Assembly: GCF_013415905.1 (NCBI RefSeq)
Contig: NZ_CP058909.1
Coordinates: 186,001-250,000 of the forward strand
Source: Halosimplex pelagicum
GTDB taxonomy: Archaea > Halobacteriota > Halobacteria > Halobacteriales > Haloarculaceae
Direction: 5' to 3'
DNA: 64,000 bases
Positions within the stretch are counted from its first letter, which is position 1. Each line of letters starts with the position of its first letter. The notes under the pieces are model-generated. The model made no database searches. It was not told where the DNA came from and worked only from the letters and a program-made list of their open reading frames with translations. Shown here piece after piece: positions 16,154 through 24,309 of the stretch. Both the position numbers and the translations under genes were made by a program.

Positions 16154-17707
16154 TTACTCGATGTACCCCAGATCCGACAGGCGGTCCTTGGCCTCCTCAC
16201 CCATGTCGTCGAGCACGTCCTCGTCGGTCACGTCCGCCCACTCGCCGTCCATCTCCGACTCGAACGTGACGAGGGCGTCCTCCGTCGCGGCGATCACCTC
16301 GTCGTCCCCGCCGGCGAGGTCGTCCAGTTCGTCGGGGTCGGTGTCGAGCCGGTAGGCTTCGTCGGGGATGCGCTCGTTGCGGATGTACTTCCCGTCGGTC
16401 CGGCGGCCCGCGCGCATCCGCGAGTAGAACCGGGAGTCCCGATCGAGGTCGATGCCCGCGGCGCTGGCCTTGCTTTCGAGCTGGTTGAGCTCGACGACCG
16501 GCCGGTGGTAGTCGACGAAGGCGTAGTCGTCCAGTTCGCCGTCGTCGTGGGCCGAAAAGCGCGAGTCGGCCCCGCGGGGCGCGTCGACGTTCGCGAACTC
16601 GCGGTAGTCGGCGTCGAGCAGCGACCGAGCGCGGTCGAACGGCTCGCCGCCCGTATCGGCCTCGACGCCCGCGTGGTCAAGCACGGTGTGATAGAGGTCC
16701 TGCAACTCGACCTGGGTCTCGGTGTCGCGCTCGGCGTCCAGTTCGGGGTGTTTGACCATGAGCGGGACGTTGACCAGCGGGTCGTAGATGCCGAACTCGT
16801 GGCCGTAGAGGCCGTGTTCACCGAACAGCTCGCCGTGGTCGGCACAGACGACGACCAGCGTGTCATCCCAGCGGTCGGTCTCGCGCAGCCAGTTGAACAG
16901 CCGCCCGAGGTGGTGGTCGATGTGGGCGATCTCGGCGTCGTAGAGGCCCCGAATGTCCTCCCATTCGTCGTCGTCGATGTCCCGCGCACCCGAGTTGAAC
17001 TCCTTGGAGTTCTGGCAGACCTCCGTGGAATCGACCCCTGGGGCGAACTCGTCGGCGAACTCCTCGGGCGGGTGGTAGGGGAGGTGGGCGTCCATCAGGT
17101 TGATGAAGGAGAACCACTCGTCGCCCTCGGCCTCGCTGTCCTCGACGAAGTCCTGGACGCGGTCGACGATCTCGGGGGTCTTGGTGTCGCCGCCGCCGCT
17201 CTCGGCGAAGTACTCGTGGGCGGTGTTGCCGAGTTCGACGAGCCGGTCGGCGACGCTCCGGAGCCGTTCGTTGTCGTTCATCGTCTTCCAGATCTTCGAG
17301 AGCGGGCCCGACAGCAGGTCGCCGGGCATGACCTGGAAGAAGTTGTCCTGGTCGTCGAAGCCGTCGGCGAGGTTGGTGTAGGGGGTGATCCAGGCGTTCG
17401 AGGAGTAGCAAGCGGTGGCGTAGCCCGCCGCGGACAGCGACTCGGCGAGGGTGGTGGCGTCCTCCAGATAGGGGTTCTCCTGGGTGGCGCCGTGCTGGGT
17501 GGGGTACAGGCCCGTGAACAGCGAGGCGTGGACGGGGAGGGTCCAGGGCGCCGGCGCGACGGCCTCCTCGAAGACCCGCGCGTCGTCGGCGAAGTCCTCC
17601 AGGTTCGGCGTCGTCGGCCGGTCGTAGCCGTACACCGAGAGGTGGCTCTGGCGGACCGTGTCCATGACGACGAACAGGACGTTCCCCGGACCGTCTGTCT
17701 CGCTCAT
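16154..17707 (-). CDS. Sulfatase-fold (alkaline phosphatase superfamily) enzyme with Thr at the nucleophile position
   Basis: 517 aa. Metal-site motifs include NVLFVVMDTVRQSHLSVYGY (Asp16) and VVCADHGELFGEHGLYGHEF, with an HDD-rich C-terminal part. The sulfatase signature CxPxR is replaced by TLPVH (Thr56, Pro58, His60), so no formylglycine can form. Thr is the nucleophile of phosphatidylglycerol-using phosphotransferases such as LtaS in the same superfamily. A phosphohydrolase or phosphotransferase role is therefore more likely than sulfatase. No signal peptide or membrane helix is obvious. The start at 17707 is chosen over a longer frame because it directly precedes the first beta strand. 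It is the first gene of a unit with the YbhN-like gene. Confidence 0.85.
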   Translation of the reverse strand: MSETDGPGNVLFVVMDTVRQSHLSVYGYDRPTTPNLEDFADDARVFEEAVAPAPWTLPVHASLFTGLYPTQHGATQENPYLEDATTLAESLSAAGYATACYSSNAWITPYTNLADGFDDQDNFFQVMPGDLLSGPLSKIWKTMNDNERLRSVADRLVELGNTAHEYFAESGGGDTKTPEIVDRVQDFVEDSEAEGDEWFSFINLMDAHLPYHPPEEFADEFAPGVDSTEVCQNSKEFNSGARDIDDDEWEDIRGLYDAEIAHIDHHLGRLFNWLRETDRWDDTLVVVCADHGELFGEHGLYGHEFGIYDPLVNVPLMVKHPELDAERDTETQVELQDLYHTVLDHAGVEADTGGEPFDRARSLLDADYREFANVDAPRGADSRFSAHDDGELDDYAFVDYHRPVVELNQLESKASAAGIDLDRDSRFYSRMRAGRRTDGKYIRNERIPDEAYRLDTDPDELDDLAGGDDEVIAATEDALVTFESEMDGEWADVTDEDVLDDMGEEAKDRLSDLGYIE

Positions 17708-17892
17708 GGCAGGGTGGGCGCGACGCACGGAATTAAACTCCGTGATTCCGCGGCCGCCCCGCGCCCGGTCGCGGGCCCCGCCGCGGCGGCGAGTCCGGGA
17801 GATATTTGCCGGCGGTGGCCGTCTGCCCCGACCATGCAACGGACGCCGGTACGCGCGGTGTCGACGACTCGGCCCGGTCCGGGGGAGGAGCC

Positions 17893-18960
17893 GTGAGCGA
17901 GCGAGCCGCCGACGCCACGGACGACGGCGCCGCCGACGCCGAGGCGGCCGGGTCGACGACCGGCATCCCCGCCGGCACCTACGCCTACGCCGGGATCGTC
18001 GCGTGCTACGCGGCGACCATCCTGCTGGGGCTCGCGCTGACCGACGAGATCGACGCGATGGGCCTGGCCATGTTCCAGGACCCCGGGAGCGTCGGGAACG
18101 TCGGCGTCTTCGCGGTGCTGTTGCTGGTCGCCACCGGAGGGATGGTCGCCGCGTTCCGCTACGGCTACGGCGAGGCGCTCGTCCGCGTGTTCCTGCTCGG
18201 GTCGGCGAGCACGCTCACCGCCGTGGCGTTCGTCGCCCTGACCGGCGTCGGGTCGATCGCCCCGAGCGGCAGCGCTCTGATGGGACTGCCCGACAGTCCG
18301 GCGTCGATAGCGGTCGCCGCCGTCGTCTTCGCCGTCCTCTGGGGCTACCCCGAGTGGTACGTCAACGACCTGGCGGCGGTGGTCTTCGGCGCCGCGGCCA
18401 TCCCGATGCTCGGGCTCGGGTTCGGACCTCTCCCGGTGGTCGTCCTGCTGGTCGCCTGGGCCGGCTACGACGCCTACGCCGTCTACGTCTCCGGCCACAT
18501 GCAGGAACTCGCCGCGGGCCTGGGCGACCTGAAAGCCCCCATCGTCTTCGTCGTCCCCCACTCGCTCGACTTCTCGATGCGCGACCCCGAGTTCGACCTG
18601 ATCGGCGACGGGGACGGGGAGGACGACGCGGCTGCAACCGACGACGAGAGTGCCGGCTCGCCCGCCCGCTCGGAGATCGCCCTCCTCGGGCTCGGCGACG
18701 CGATCATCCCGGGGATGCTCGCGGTCAGCGCCGGTCACTTCCTCGACGCGCCCGCCGTCGTCCCGGCGCTCAACGCCAACGCGCCCGCCCTCGGGGCCCT
18801 GCTCGGCGGCCTCGTCGGCATGTGCGGCCTGCTCTATCTCGTCCACCGCGTCGAGGGCGCCCACGCCGGCCTCCCGCCGCTGAACGCGGGTGTGCTGGCC
18901 GGGTACCTCCTCGGCGCCGTCGCCGCCGGGATTCCGATCTCGACGGCGCTGGGAATTTAG
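17893..18960 (+). CDS. Presenilin-type intramembrane aspartyl protease (PSH)
   Basis: About 355 aa with roughly nine hydrophobic helices. The catalytic pair of the GxGD protease family is visible as AWAGYDAYAVYVSGHM (first Asp, in the YD motif) and LLGLGDAIIPGMLA (second Asp in GLGD). The third motif is PPLNAG, the counterpart of the PAL triplet. Between the two Asp helices lies an acidic cytoplasmic loop. Such proteins cleave membrane segments of other proteins. A GTG start at 17893 with GGAGGAG just before it is favoured over a TTG 87 bases upstream. Confidence 0.88.
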   Translation: MSERAADATDDGAADAEAAGSTTGIPAGTYAYAGIVACYAATILLGLALTDEIDAMGLAMFQDPGSVGNVGVFAVLLLVATGGMVAAFRYGYGEALVRVFLLGSASTLTAVAFVALTGVGSIAPSGSALMGLPDSPASIAVAAVVFAVLWGYPEWYVNDLAAVVFGAAAIPMLGLGFGPLPVVVLLVAWAGYDAYAVYVSGHMQELAAGLGDLKAPIVFVVPHSLDFSMRDPEFDLIGDGDGEDDAAATDDESAGSPARSEIALLGLGDAIIPGMLAVSAGHFLDAPAVVPALNANAPALGALLGGLVGMCGLLYLVHRVEGAHAGLPPLNAGVLAGYLLGAVAAGIPISTALGI

Positions 18961-19059
18961 GCGCTCGTTTTCGGTCGCTCACGTTCGGATTGGACGACCG
19001 CCAGCGTCGCGACTCTGGGTCGGATGAAAAACGTGAGATGGTGAACCGAGGAGCCGGCG

Positions 19060-19434
19060 TCAGAAGGGCGCTTCGGGGCCTTCGTCCTCGTCGCCGCCGA
19101 TGTCGCCGCCGCGGGAGTCGCTGGGCATCGAGGGGCCGGTGTCGCCGCCCATCATGCCTTCGCCGCCGCCCATGCCGCCGCCCGTGCGGGCGTTAACCGT
19201 CTCGATCTCGGGGATCTCCTTGGTCATGCGCGTCTTGATGGCCTGGATGGTCATCGGGGAGATGCCACAGCCCGAACACGCGCCGCCGAGCTGGATCGTC
19301 ACCGAGCCGTTCTCGCGGTCGATCTCCTCGATGGCCGCGCTGCCCCCGTGCATCTGGATCTGCGGGAAGTTGCGCCGCAGGAAGTTCGAGATGCGCTCGC
19401 GCAGGTCGTCGCCGTCCTCGGTTTCGGTGCTCAT
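19060..19434 (-). CDS. NifU-type iron-sulfur cluster scaffold protein
   Basis: 124 aa. The N-terminal 85 residues are a NifU C-terminal domain: RRNFPQIQMHGGSAAIEEID followed by LGGACSGCGISPMTIQAIKT, in which the CxxC pair holds a transient [4Fe-4S] cluster. The C-terminal 40 residues are a Gly/Met-rich and Asp-rich low-complexity tail (GGGMGGGEGMMGG), as often seen in haloarchaeal NifU. It should help deliver clusters to apoproteins. It is convergent with the presenilin gene and precedes the cupin gene's 3' end by 69 bp on the same strand. Confidence 0.9.
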   Translation of the reverse strand: MSTETEDGDDLRERISNFLRRNFPQIQMHGGSAAIEEIDRENGSVTIQLGGACSGCGISPMTIQAIKTRMTKEIPEIETVNARTGGGMGGGEGMMGGDTGPSMPSDSRGGDIGGDEDEGPEAPF

Positions 19435-19503
19435 AGTGGTTCGTGGTTGGCGACGACGGTGCTTAGACCTTTGGACTCAGGTGTTCGCTCCCGGCCGCGC
19501 CGC

Positions 19504-19842
19504 TCAGTCCATCCAGTCGGGGTCCGCCCGCGGCGGCGCGAACACGTCGATGCCGTCCAGCGGCTCGTCGCCCGTCGCCTCGACGCTGTGGGGCTCCCCG
19601 CTCGCGAGGTGGTAGGAGTCGCCCGAACTCACCGGGAACTCCTCGCCGTCGACGACGAACACGCCCGACCCGCTCGTGATGTAGCCGACCTGCTCGTGCT
19701 CGTGGCTGTGCTCCGGAACCACCGCCCCCGGCTCGATGTGGACGTGCTGCATGCTCGTCCGCTCGCCGACCGCCAGCTGTGTGAGGTGGACGCCGTCTGC
19801 GACTTCGACCGTCTCGTTCGCCGAGTGTGTTTCGACCTGCAT
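19504..19842 (-). CDS. Cupin domain protein
   Basis: 112 aa, a single small cupin barrel. Metal-binding motif 1 is visible in PEHSHEHEQVGYITSGSGVF (His, His, Glu) and motif 2 in SSGDSYHLASGEPHSVEA (His). The fold holds a metal ion or a small ligand; the function is not determinable from sequence. It lies upstream of nifU on the same strand with a 69-bp gap, so the two may be cotranscribed. Confidence 0.85.
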   Translation of the reverse strand: MQVETHSANETVEVADGVHLTQLAVGERTSMQHVHIEPGAVVPEHSHEHEQVGYITSGSGVFVVDGEEFPVSSGDSYHLASGEPHSVEATGDEPLDGIDVFAPPRADPDWMD

Positions 19843-20038
19843 GGATCGGCTGTGGGCGTCCCCGCACCTAAGCGTAGGTGTTGATCGAGACGAGGACGGT
19901 CAGTTCGATGTGCTCAGTTATCGGTTTGGGGTGACCGAGTCTCGGACTGAAGTCGAACGACAGCGACCGCAGTCGACGGTGAGCGATGAAAGCCCTCGCC
20001 GCGCTCGCTAGCAACTGTTTCGACCACAGGAGACAGCA

Positions 20039-20304
20039 GGCGATGAAAGCCCTCACCGCGCTCGCGGTCGCTGAAGCGGGATATCCGCGCTCTCGGCACC
20101 GCCCGCGCGGATAGGGCCCGCTCAGACGACTACATGAACGCGAGCGCGCCTCGCCCTTTCAGTCCGCCAGGAACCGCAACAACACGTCTCGGCCCCGCAC
20201 GGCAACCGCAGACGGCCTCACACCTCCCCAGCCTCTTGCGCTTCTCGCGGGCTGCGATGCTCATCCCTCGCGCGATGCTGTCGCGACACGAGAGTCGCGA
20301 CAGC
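20039..20304 (+). repeat. Dispersed structured repeat, copy B
   Basis: Second copy of the element at 0.9 kb. It has the GCGATGAAAGCCCTC block, the paired hairpin block (20071-20125) with one extra A bulged in the left arm, CCGCAGACGGCC (from 20207) and ATCCCTCGCGCGA (20263-20275). A copy-specific perfect 11-bp hairpin follows at 20277-20304. The second inverted repeat seen in copy A is broken here by a small change near 20127-20135. A truncated extra copy of the first block (GCGATGAAAGCCCTCGCCGC) stands 58 bp upstream at 19983. The element ends 73 bp before the stop codon of the minus-strand MFS gene. The stretch 19843-19982 shows no gene. Confidence 0.85.
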
Positions 20305-20377
20305 GCACGCCAACCGCACCGCTCACCGCGACCGCAACAGCCGTCACCTGTACCGAACGTGACCGACGCGCGTCGAC

Positions 20378-21592
20378 TCACTCGCCGGTCGGGAGGCGTC
20401 CGGCGCGGGCGAGCACCAGCATCCCGACGGCGACGACGCCGACCACCACGGCGTACCCGCGGAAGACGCCGTCGTAGGGGATGCCGAGCTGGTAGAACGC
20501 GCCGACGGCGACGCCACCGGGGGCCTGCATGAGCATCATGACGGCGCTGTAGCCCGAGTAGGCGCTGGCGCGGTTCTCGTCGGGCAGCGAGTCCAGCAGG
20601 TAGGCGTCCGCGACGGGGAACAGACCGTGAATGACGAGGCTCATCGCGACGGAGACGACCGCGACCGCGAGCCACGAGGAGACGAGCGTGAGCGCGAACA
20701 GGGTGGCGACGAAGCCGCCGAGGACGCCGAGCAGGACGGGCAGGTAGTCGAAGCGGTCGGCCAGCCGGCCGGCGACGACGAACGACGGGACGCCGGCGCC
20801 GAAGGTGATCGTCAGGAGGGTGTTGGCCGGGCCGGCCGCGATCCCCTTCGCGCCGAGGTAGGTGACGTAGAAGTTGAACACGCCCTGCCAGACGAAGCCG
20901 GTGACGCCGACGAAGACGACGCCGGCGGCGACGAGGCGCCACTGGGCGCGGATCCCCCCCAGCAGGTCGCGGTCGTCGGCGCCCGCCTCGGGGAGGTCGG
21001 CGCGACGGACCGCGAGGACGAAGACGACGGTGACGACGACGGCGAGGGCGGCCAGCGCGCGGAAGGACAGTTGCCACGACCCGCGGGCGATGGCGACCGA
21101 GACGAGGAACGGGGCGGTGACGGCGGCGACCTGCGAGGACATCCCGCGGAGGCCGACCGCCAGCCCCACCCGGTCGGGGTAGAGTTCGCTGACGAGGGGG
21201 TTGGCGGCGATGAAGAAGACGCCCGAAGCGAGGCCGACCAGCAGCGCGCCGACGACGGTGACGCGGATCGACGGCGAGAACGCGGTGAACGCGGCCGCGG
21301 CGGCCAGGCCGACGCCCATCCCGGTGATGACCCGGTGGCGCGAGACGACGGTGAGGAGATACCCCGTGGGGAGTCGCGGGAGCGCGCTGCCGACCCAGAC
21401 GGCGGTGGCGGCCAGCCCCGCGGTCGCGGGGCTGACGCCCGTGCGGATGAAGTAGTCGACCAGCGGCGCGAAGGCGATCCGGCCGAAGTTCACGAGAAAG
21501 GAGAAGGCGCAGATGGAGACGAACACGCCGGCGCGGCCGTGGGGCTTCGCGGCGCCCGTCGCGGTCGCGCCCGACGCTTCGCTCGTGGTCAC
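20378..21592 (-). CDS. Major facilitator superfamily transporter
   Basis: About 404 aa with twelve hydrophobic segments. The first half includes FIRTGVSPATAGLAATAVWVGSALPRLPTGYLL and the loop between helices 2 and 3 carries the usual Gly/Arg pattern. A mirrored pattern (VVAGRLADRFDYLPVLLG) follows in the second half. The substrate is unknown. A GTG at 21592 is preferred to a TTG at 21640 because GCTTAAACC at 21616-21624 is well placed as a TATA element for leaderless transcription from the GTG. Confidence 0.85.
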   Translation of the reverse strand: MTTSEASGATATGAAKPHGRAGVFVSICAFSFLVNFGRIAFAPLVDYFIRTGVSPATAGLAATAVWVGSALPRLPTGYLLTVVSRHRVITGMGVGLAAAAAFTAFSPSIRVTVVGALLVGLASGVFFIAANPLVSELYPDRVGLAVGLRGMSSQVAAVTAPFLVSVAIARGSWQLSFRALAALAVVVTVVFVLAVRRADLPEAGADDRDLLGGIRAQWRLVAAGVVFVGVTGFVWQGVFNFYVTYLGAKGIAAGPANTLLTITFGAGVPSFVVAGRLADRFDYLPVLLGVLGGFVATLFALTLVSSWLAVAVVSVAMSLVIHGLFPVADAYLLDSLPDENRASAYSGYSAVMMLMQAPGGVAVGAFYQLGIPYDGVFRGYAVVVGVVAVGMLVLARAGRLPTGE

Positions 21593-21615
21593 GGTCTCCG
21601 GTCGCGGCCGCTGTC

Positions 21616-21624
21616 GGTTTAAGC
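21616..21624 (-). promoter_or_regulatory. TATA-like box of the MFS gene
   Basis: On the minus strand the box reads GGTTTAAGC reversed as GCTTAAACC and lies 24-32 bases before the GTG at 21592. This is the spacing expected for a leaderless haloarchaeal transcript. It supports the GTG start over the longer frame. Confidence 0.5.
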
Positions 21625-21719
21625 CCGCGCTCGCGGCCAAAGGTTCCCGTTTGCGGTGCGGTCACAGTGGGCGGAGGCCGGGTGCGAACCGGAGGGGAGC
21701 CGCCCCGCGCGGTCGACGG

Positions 21720-22526
21720 TCACCGCAGACAGCGCGTCCGGAGGTCGCGGACCCGTTCGAGGCAGTCGGCGACGGCGGCCAGCGCGGGACACCGCCGCTC
21801 GCGGTCGCCGTAGAGGAAGTTGATCAGGCTCACCCCGTCGACGCCGGAGAGGGGGACCGCGGGGCGCCCGTGGACGAGTCGCTGGCGTTCGTCGGCCAGG
21901 TCGGCGCAGGTCGCCTCGGTTTCGGCCAGCCGTTCGTCGAGGCGGCTCAACCGCGCGGAGTCGGCGCCGTCGAGTTCGGCGCCGATCTCGTCGAGGCGCC
22001 GCTCGCAGGCCGCGAGGCCGTCCCCGACGGCCGTCAGCGAGTCGCGCTCGCGTTCGAGGGAGCGACGGAACCGCGACCGCTCGTCGACGGCCCGGTCGGC
22101 GGCGGCGGCGAGCGCGCGGTACAGCGGCGGCGTCAGCCGCGTGCCGTCGACGACCTGCGCGGCCACGTCGGCGCCGCACTCGGCGGCGAGGTTCGCCCGG
22201 AGCGTGTCGTCGTACTCGGCCTCGAAGTGCGGGACCGCCATCACGGTCTCGCGGTAGGCCGTCCGGACGGTCCGGAGCCCGGTGCCGACGGGCGGTTCCG
22301 AGCGCGCCGCGGCGAGCGTCGGAGCGGACCCGGTGGCCGCCGAGCCCGCGCCGATGCTCGCGGCGTCGGTCGCGTTCCCGTCGGCCGTCGCGGGGGTCCA
22401 CGGCTCGACCTTCGAGAGACGGGCGCGGAAGCGGTCGAACGCCGCCCGCTCGTCGGTGATGTACTCGATCTCCCTGTCGACGGTCTCGACGGCGTCGGCG
22501 ACCCGGTCGTGCGGTGTGTCCGTCAT
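21720..22526 (-). CDS. DUF7260-like coiled-coil protein (268 aa)
   Basis: The protein starts MTDTPHDRVADAVETVDREI and is highly charged with long helical stretches. About residues 140-215 carry a heptad-like pattern (RSLERERDSLTAVGDGLAAC, then RLDERLAETEATCADLADER), probably a coiled coil. The C-terminus has VSLINFLYGDRERRCPALA. It resembles a haloarchaeal family I recall as DUF7260, with no known function. It lies 127 bp upstream of the MFS gene on the same strand. Confidence 0.7.
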   Translation of the reverse strand: MTDTPHDRVADAVETVDREIEYITDERAAFDRFRARLSKVEPWTPATADGNATDAASIGAGSAATGSAPTLAAARSEPPVGTGLRTVRTAYRETVMAVPHFEAEYDDTLRANLAAECGADVAAQVVDGTRLTPPLYRALAAAADRAVDERSRFRRSLERERDSLTAVGDGLAACERRLDEIGAELDGADSARLSRLDERLAETEATCADLADERQRLVHGRPAVPLSGVDGVSLINFLYGDRERRCPALAAVADCLERVRDLRTRCLR

Positions 22527-22702
22527 GTGTCTCGGGCGTGGTGGTATCTGTCCGCCAGCGCGTGTAACCGGTTGCTATGTGGGGCACGTAGCGCTCCCGA
22601 CGGCTATGTAGCGGCGCCGACCCGCGGGACGCGGGCGGACGGCGTCGGTCCGACGAACGGGCGGAGACCTGTCCGCGTCGCTACCAAAACGGCGTTCAGC
22701 GA

Positions 22703-22711
22703 ACCTTTATT
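22703..22711 (+). promoter_or_regulatory. TATA-like box of the flavin reductase gene
   Basis: ACCTTTATTC lies 25-33 bases before the ATG at 22736, in an otherwise G+C-rich intergenic region. This fits a leaderless transcript. Confidence 0.45.
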
Positions 22712-22735
22712 CGGCCGGTGCGTCGATCCGAGTAC

Positions 22736-23317
22736 ATGACCCGCCCCGACGTGGTCGCCGTCTGCGGCAGTCGCCGCGAGGGGAGTTACACCCGCCGGGC
22801 CCTCCGGATCGCGCTCGACGCGGCCGCCGACGCCGGCGCCGACACCGAGTTGCTCGACCTGCGGACGATCGACCTGCCGCCGTTCGACCCCGACGCGGAG
22901 GAGGGCGAGGCGGTCGTCGCGTTCAAGCGCCGGGTTCGCGAGGCCGACGCCGTGATCCTGGGCTCGCCCGTCTACCACGGCTCCTACTCGGCGACGCTGA
23001 AAGACGCGCTGGACTACTGCGGCAAAGACGAGTTCACGGACACGACCGTCGGCCTGCTCGCCACCGCCGGCGGCGGCAGCTACGCGAGCACGTTCGACCA
23101 CCTCCGCACCGTGGTCCGGTCGGTCCACGGCTGGACCGTGCCCACCCAGGTCGGCATCCGCGGCGCCTACGACAAGTTCGACGGCGACCGAGTCACCGAG
23201 CCCGGCCTCGAAGACCGCATCCGCAAACTCGGCCGCGAGGTCGCCGCCAACGCGGACGTGGAGCCGGCCGCCCGCCGCGAGCGGGGCGTCGCGGCCGCCG
23301 CCGACTGCGACGACTAA
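22736..23317 (+). CDS. NADPH-dependent FMN reductase
   Basis: 193 aa with a flavodoxin-like fold. VVAVCGSRREGSYTRRALRI at the N-terminus is the FMN phosphate-binding loop, ILGSPVYHGSYSATLKDALD is the family signature near residue 80, and LLATAGGGSYAS is the third flavin-contact loop. The family reduces flavins or quinones with NAD(P)H. Its stop codon overlaps the stop codon of the convergent aldolase gene by 4 bp (23314-23317), a tight arrangement without room for separate terminators. Confidence 0.9.
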   Translation: MTRPDVVAVCGSRREGSYTRRALRIALDAAADAGADTELLDLRTIDLPPFDPDAEEGEAVVAFKRRVREADAVILGSPVYHGSYSATLKDALDYCGKDEFTDTTVGLLATAGGGSYASTFDHLRTVVRSVHGWTVPTQVGIRGAYDKFDGDRVTEPGLEDRIRKLGREVAANADVEPAARRERGVAAAADCDD

Positions 23318-24225
23318 ATGAGATCCAGCGTCCGCAGCGTCCGTTCCAGTTGCACTTCCTCCTCATCGCTCATCCGCTGGAGCGGCCGCCGCATCGGACC
23401 GGGGTCGAAGTCGACCTCGGGATGCAGATCGAGCGCGGACTTGACGCCGCCCAGATAGGGGCCCTGGTCGATGGCCTTCCACACGTCGAACACGCGGCTC
23501 TGCAGTTCGCGGGCGCGGGTCTCGTCGCCGTCGACGTAGGACTCGTAGAGCTCGACGGTCATCTCCGGGAAGACGTTCGAGACGGCGCTCACCAGTCCCG
23601 TGCAGCCGATCTCCAGTTCGGCGAACAGCAGCGAGTCGAGCCCGGCGAGGTAGGTGAGCTCGGGGTGGCGGTCGATGGCCTGGCCGAGCCACGCCACGTC
23701 GCCGCTGGAGTCCTTGACGCCGACGATCCCCTCGATGGTCGCGAGCCGGTCCAGCGTATCGAGGTCGAGCTTGTTGCCCATCCGAGCGGGGAAGTGGTAG
23801 ATGTACACCGGGATGTCGACGGCGTCGGTGACCTCCTCGTAGTGTTCGACGACGGCGTCGTTGTCGATCGGGTAGTAGTAGGGGATCCCGACGACGACCG
23901 CGTCGGCGCCCGCGTCCTCGGCGTCGACCGAGTAGGAGACGGTGTTTCGGGTACTGGGCGCGCTGACGCCGGCGATCACGGGCACCTCCTCGCCCACCTC
24001 GTCGACGACTGCCTCGATGACCGCGGCGCGCTCGTCGGGCTTGAGCATCGGGAACTCCCCGTTGGTCCCCAGCGGGAACACGCCGTGGACCCCCCGATCG
24101 ACCACGAACCGTGCGTGCGCCGCCGTCGCGTCGAGCGCCAGCTCCTCGTCGTCGGTGAAGGCGGTGATCGTCGGCGGGATCACCCCGTGTATCGATACGT
24201 CGTGCGTCGGGCCAGTGTTCGCCAT
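23314..24225 (-). CDS. Dihydrodipicolinate synthase / KDG-type aldolase family protein
   Basis: 303 aa TIM-barrel class I aldolase. GVIPPTITAFTDDEELALDA opens the barrel, GVFPLGTNGEFPMLKPDE is the substrate carboxylate loop, YIYHFPARMG carries the catalytic Tyr, and IVGVKDSSGDV carries the Schiff-base Lys. In this family haloarchaeal members include 2-keto-3-deoxy-gluconate-type aldolases and DapA proper. With a PfkB kinase gene upstream (84 bp), a sugar-acid route is favoured over lysine synthesis. It has its own TATA-like box and an adjacent 12-bp palindrome, so it can be transcribed separately. Confidence 0.85.
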   Translation of the reverse strand: MANTGPTHDVSIHGVIPPTITAFTDDEELALDATAAHARFVVDRGVHGVFPLGTNGEFPMLKPDERAAVIEAVVDEVGEEVPVIAGVSAPSTRNTVSYSVDAEDAGADAVVVGIPYYYPIDNDAVVEHYEEVTDAVDIPVYIYHFPARMGNKLDLDTLDRLATIEGIVGVKDSSGDVAWLGQAIDRHPELTYLAGLDSLLFAELEIGCTGLVSAVSNVFPEMTVELYESYVDGDETRARELQSRVFDVWKAIDQGPYLGGVKSALDLHPEVDFDPGPMRRPLQRMSDEEEVQLERTLRTLDLI

Positions 24226-24248
24226 CTGTCGATCACTGGACGACCCGA

Positions 24249-24256
24249 GAATATGA
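24249..24256 (-). promoter_or_regulatory. TATA-like box of the aldolase gene
   Basis: The minus strand reads TTCATATTCTC here, with the A/T core 25-30 bases before the ATG at 24225. A dedicated promoter between pfkB-type and aldolase genes is therefore likely. Confidence 0.5.
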
Positions 24257-24270
24257 AGGTATCGCCACAG

Positions 24271-24282
24271 GTCAGTACTGAC
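24271..24282. promoter_or_regulatory. Perfect 12-bp palindrome upstream of the aldolase TATA box
   Basis: GTCAGTACTGAC is a perfect palindrome. It lies about 15 bp upstream of the aldolase TATA-like box, where archaeal activators or repressors commonly bind as dimers. No regulator gene adjoins it; the TrmB-type gene at 29.7 kb is a distant candidate only. Confidence 0.45.
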
Positions 24283-24309
24283 ACCGTTCGAGAGCGGCGA
24301 ACGGGCGGT

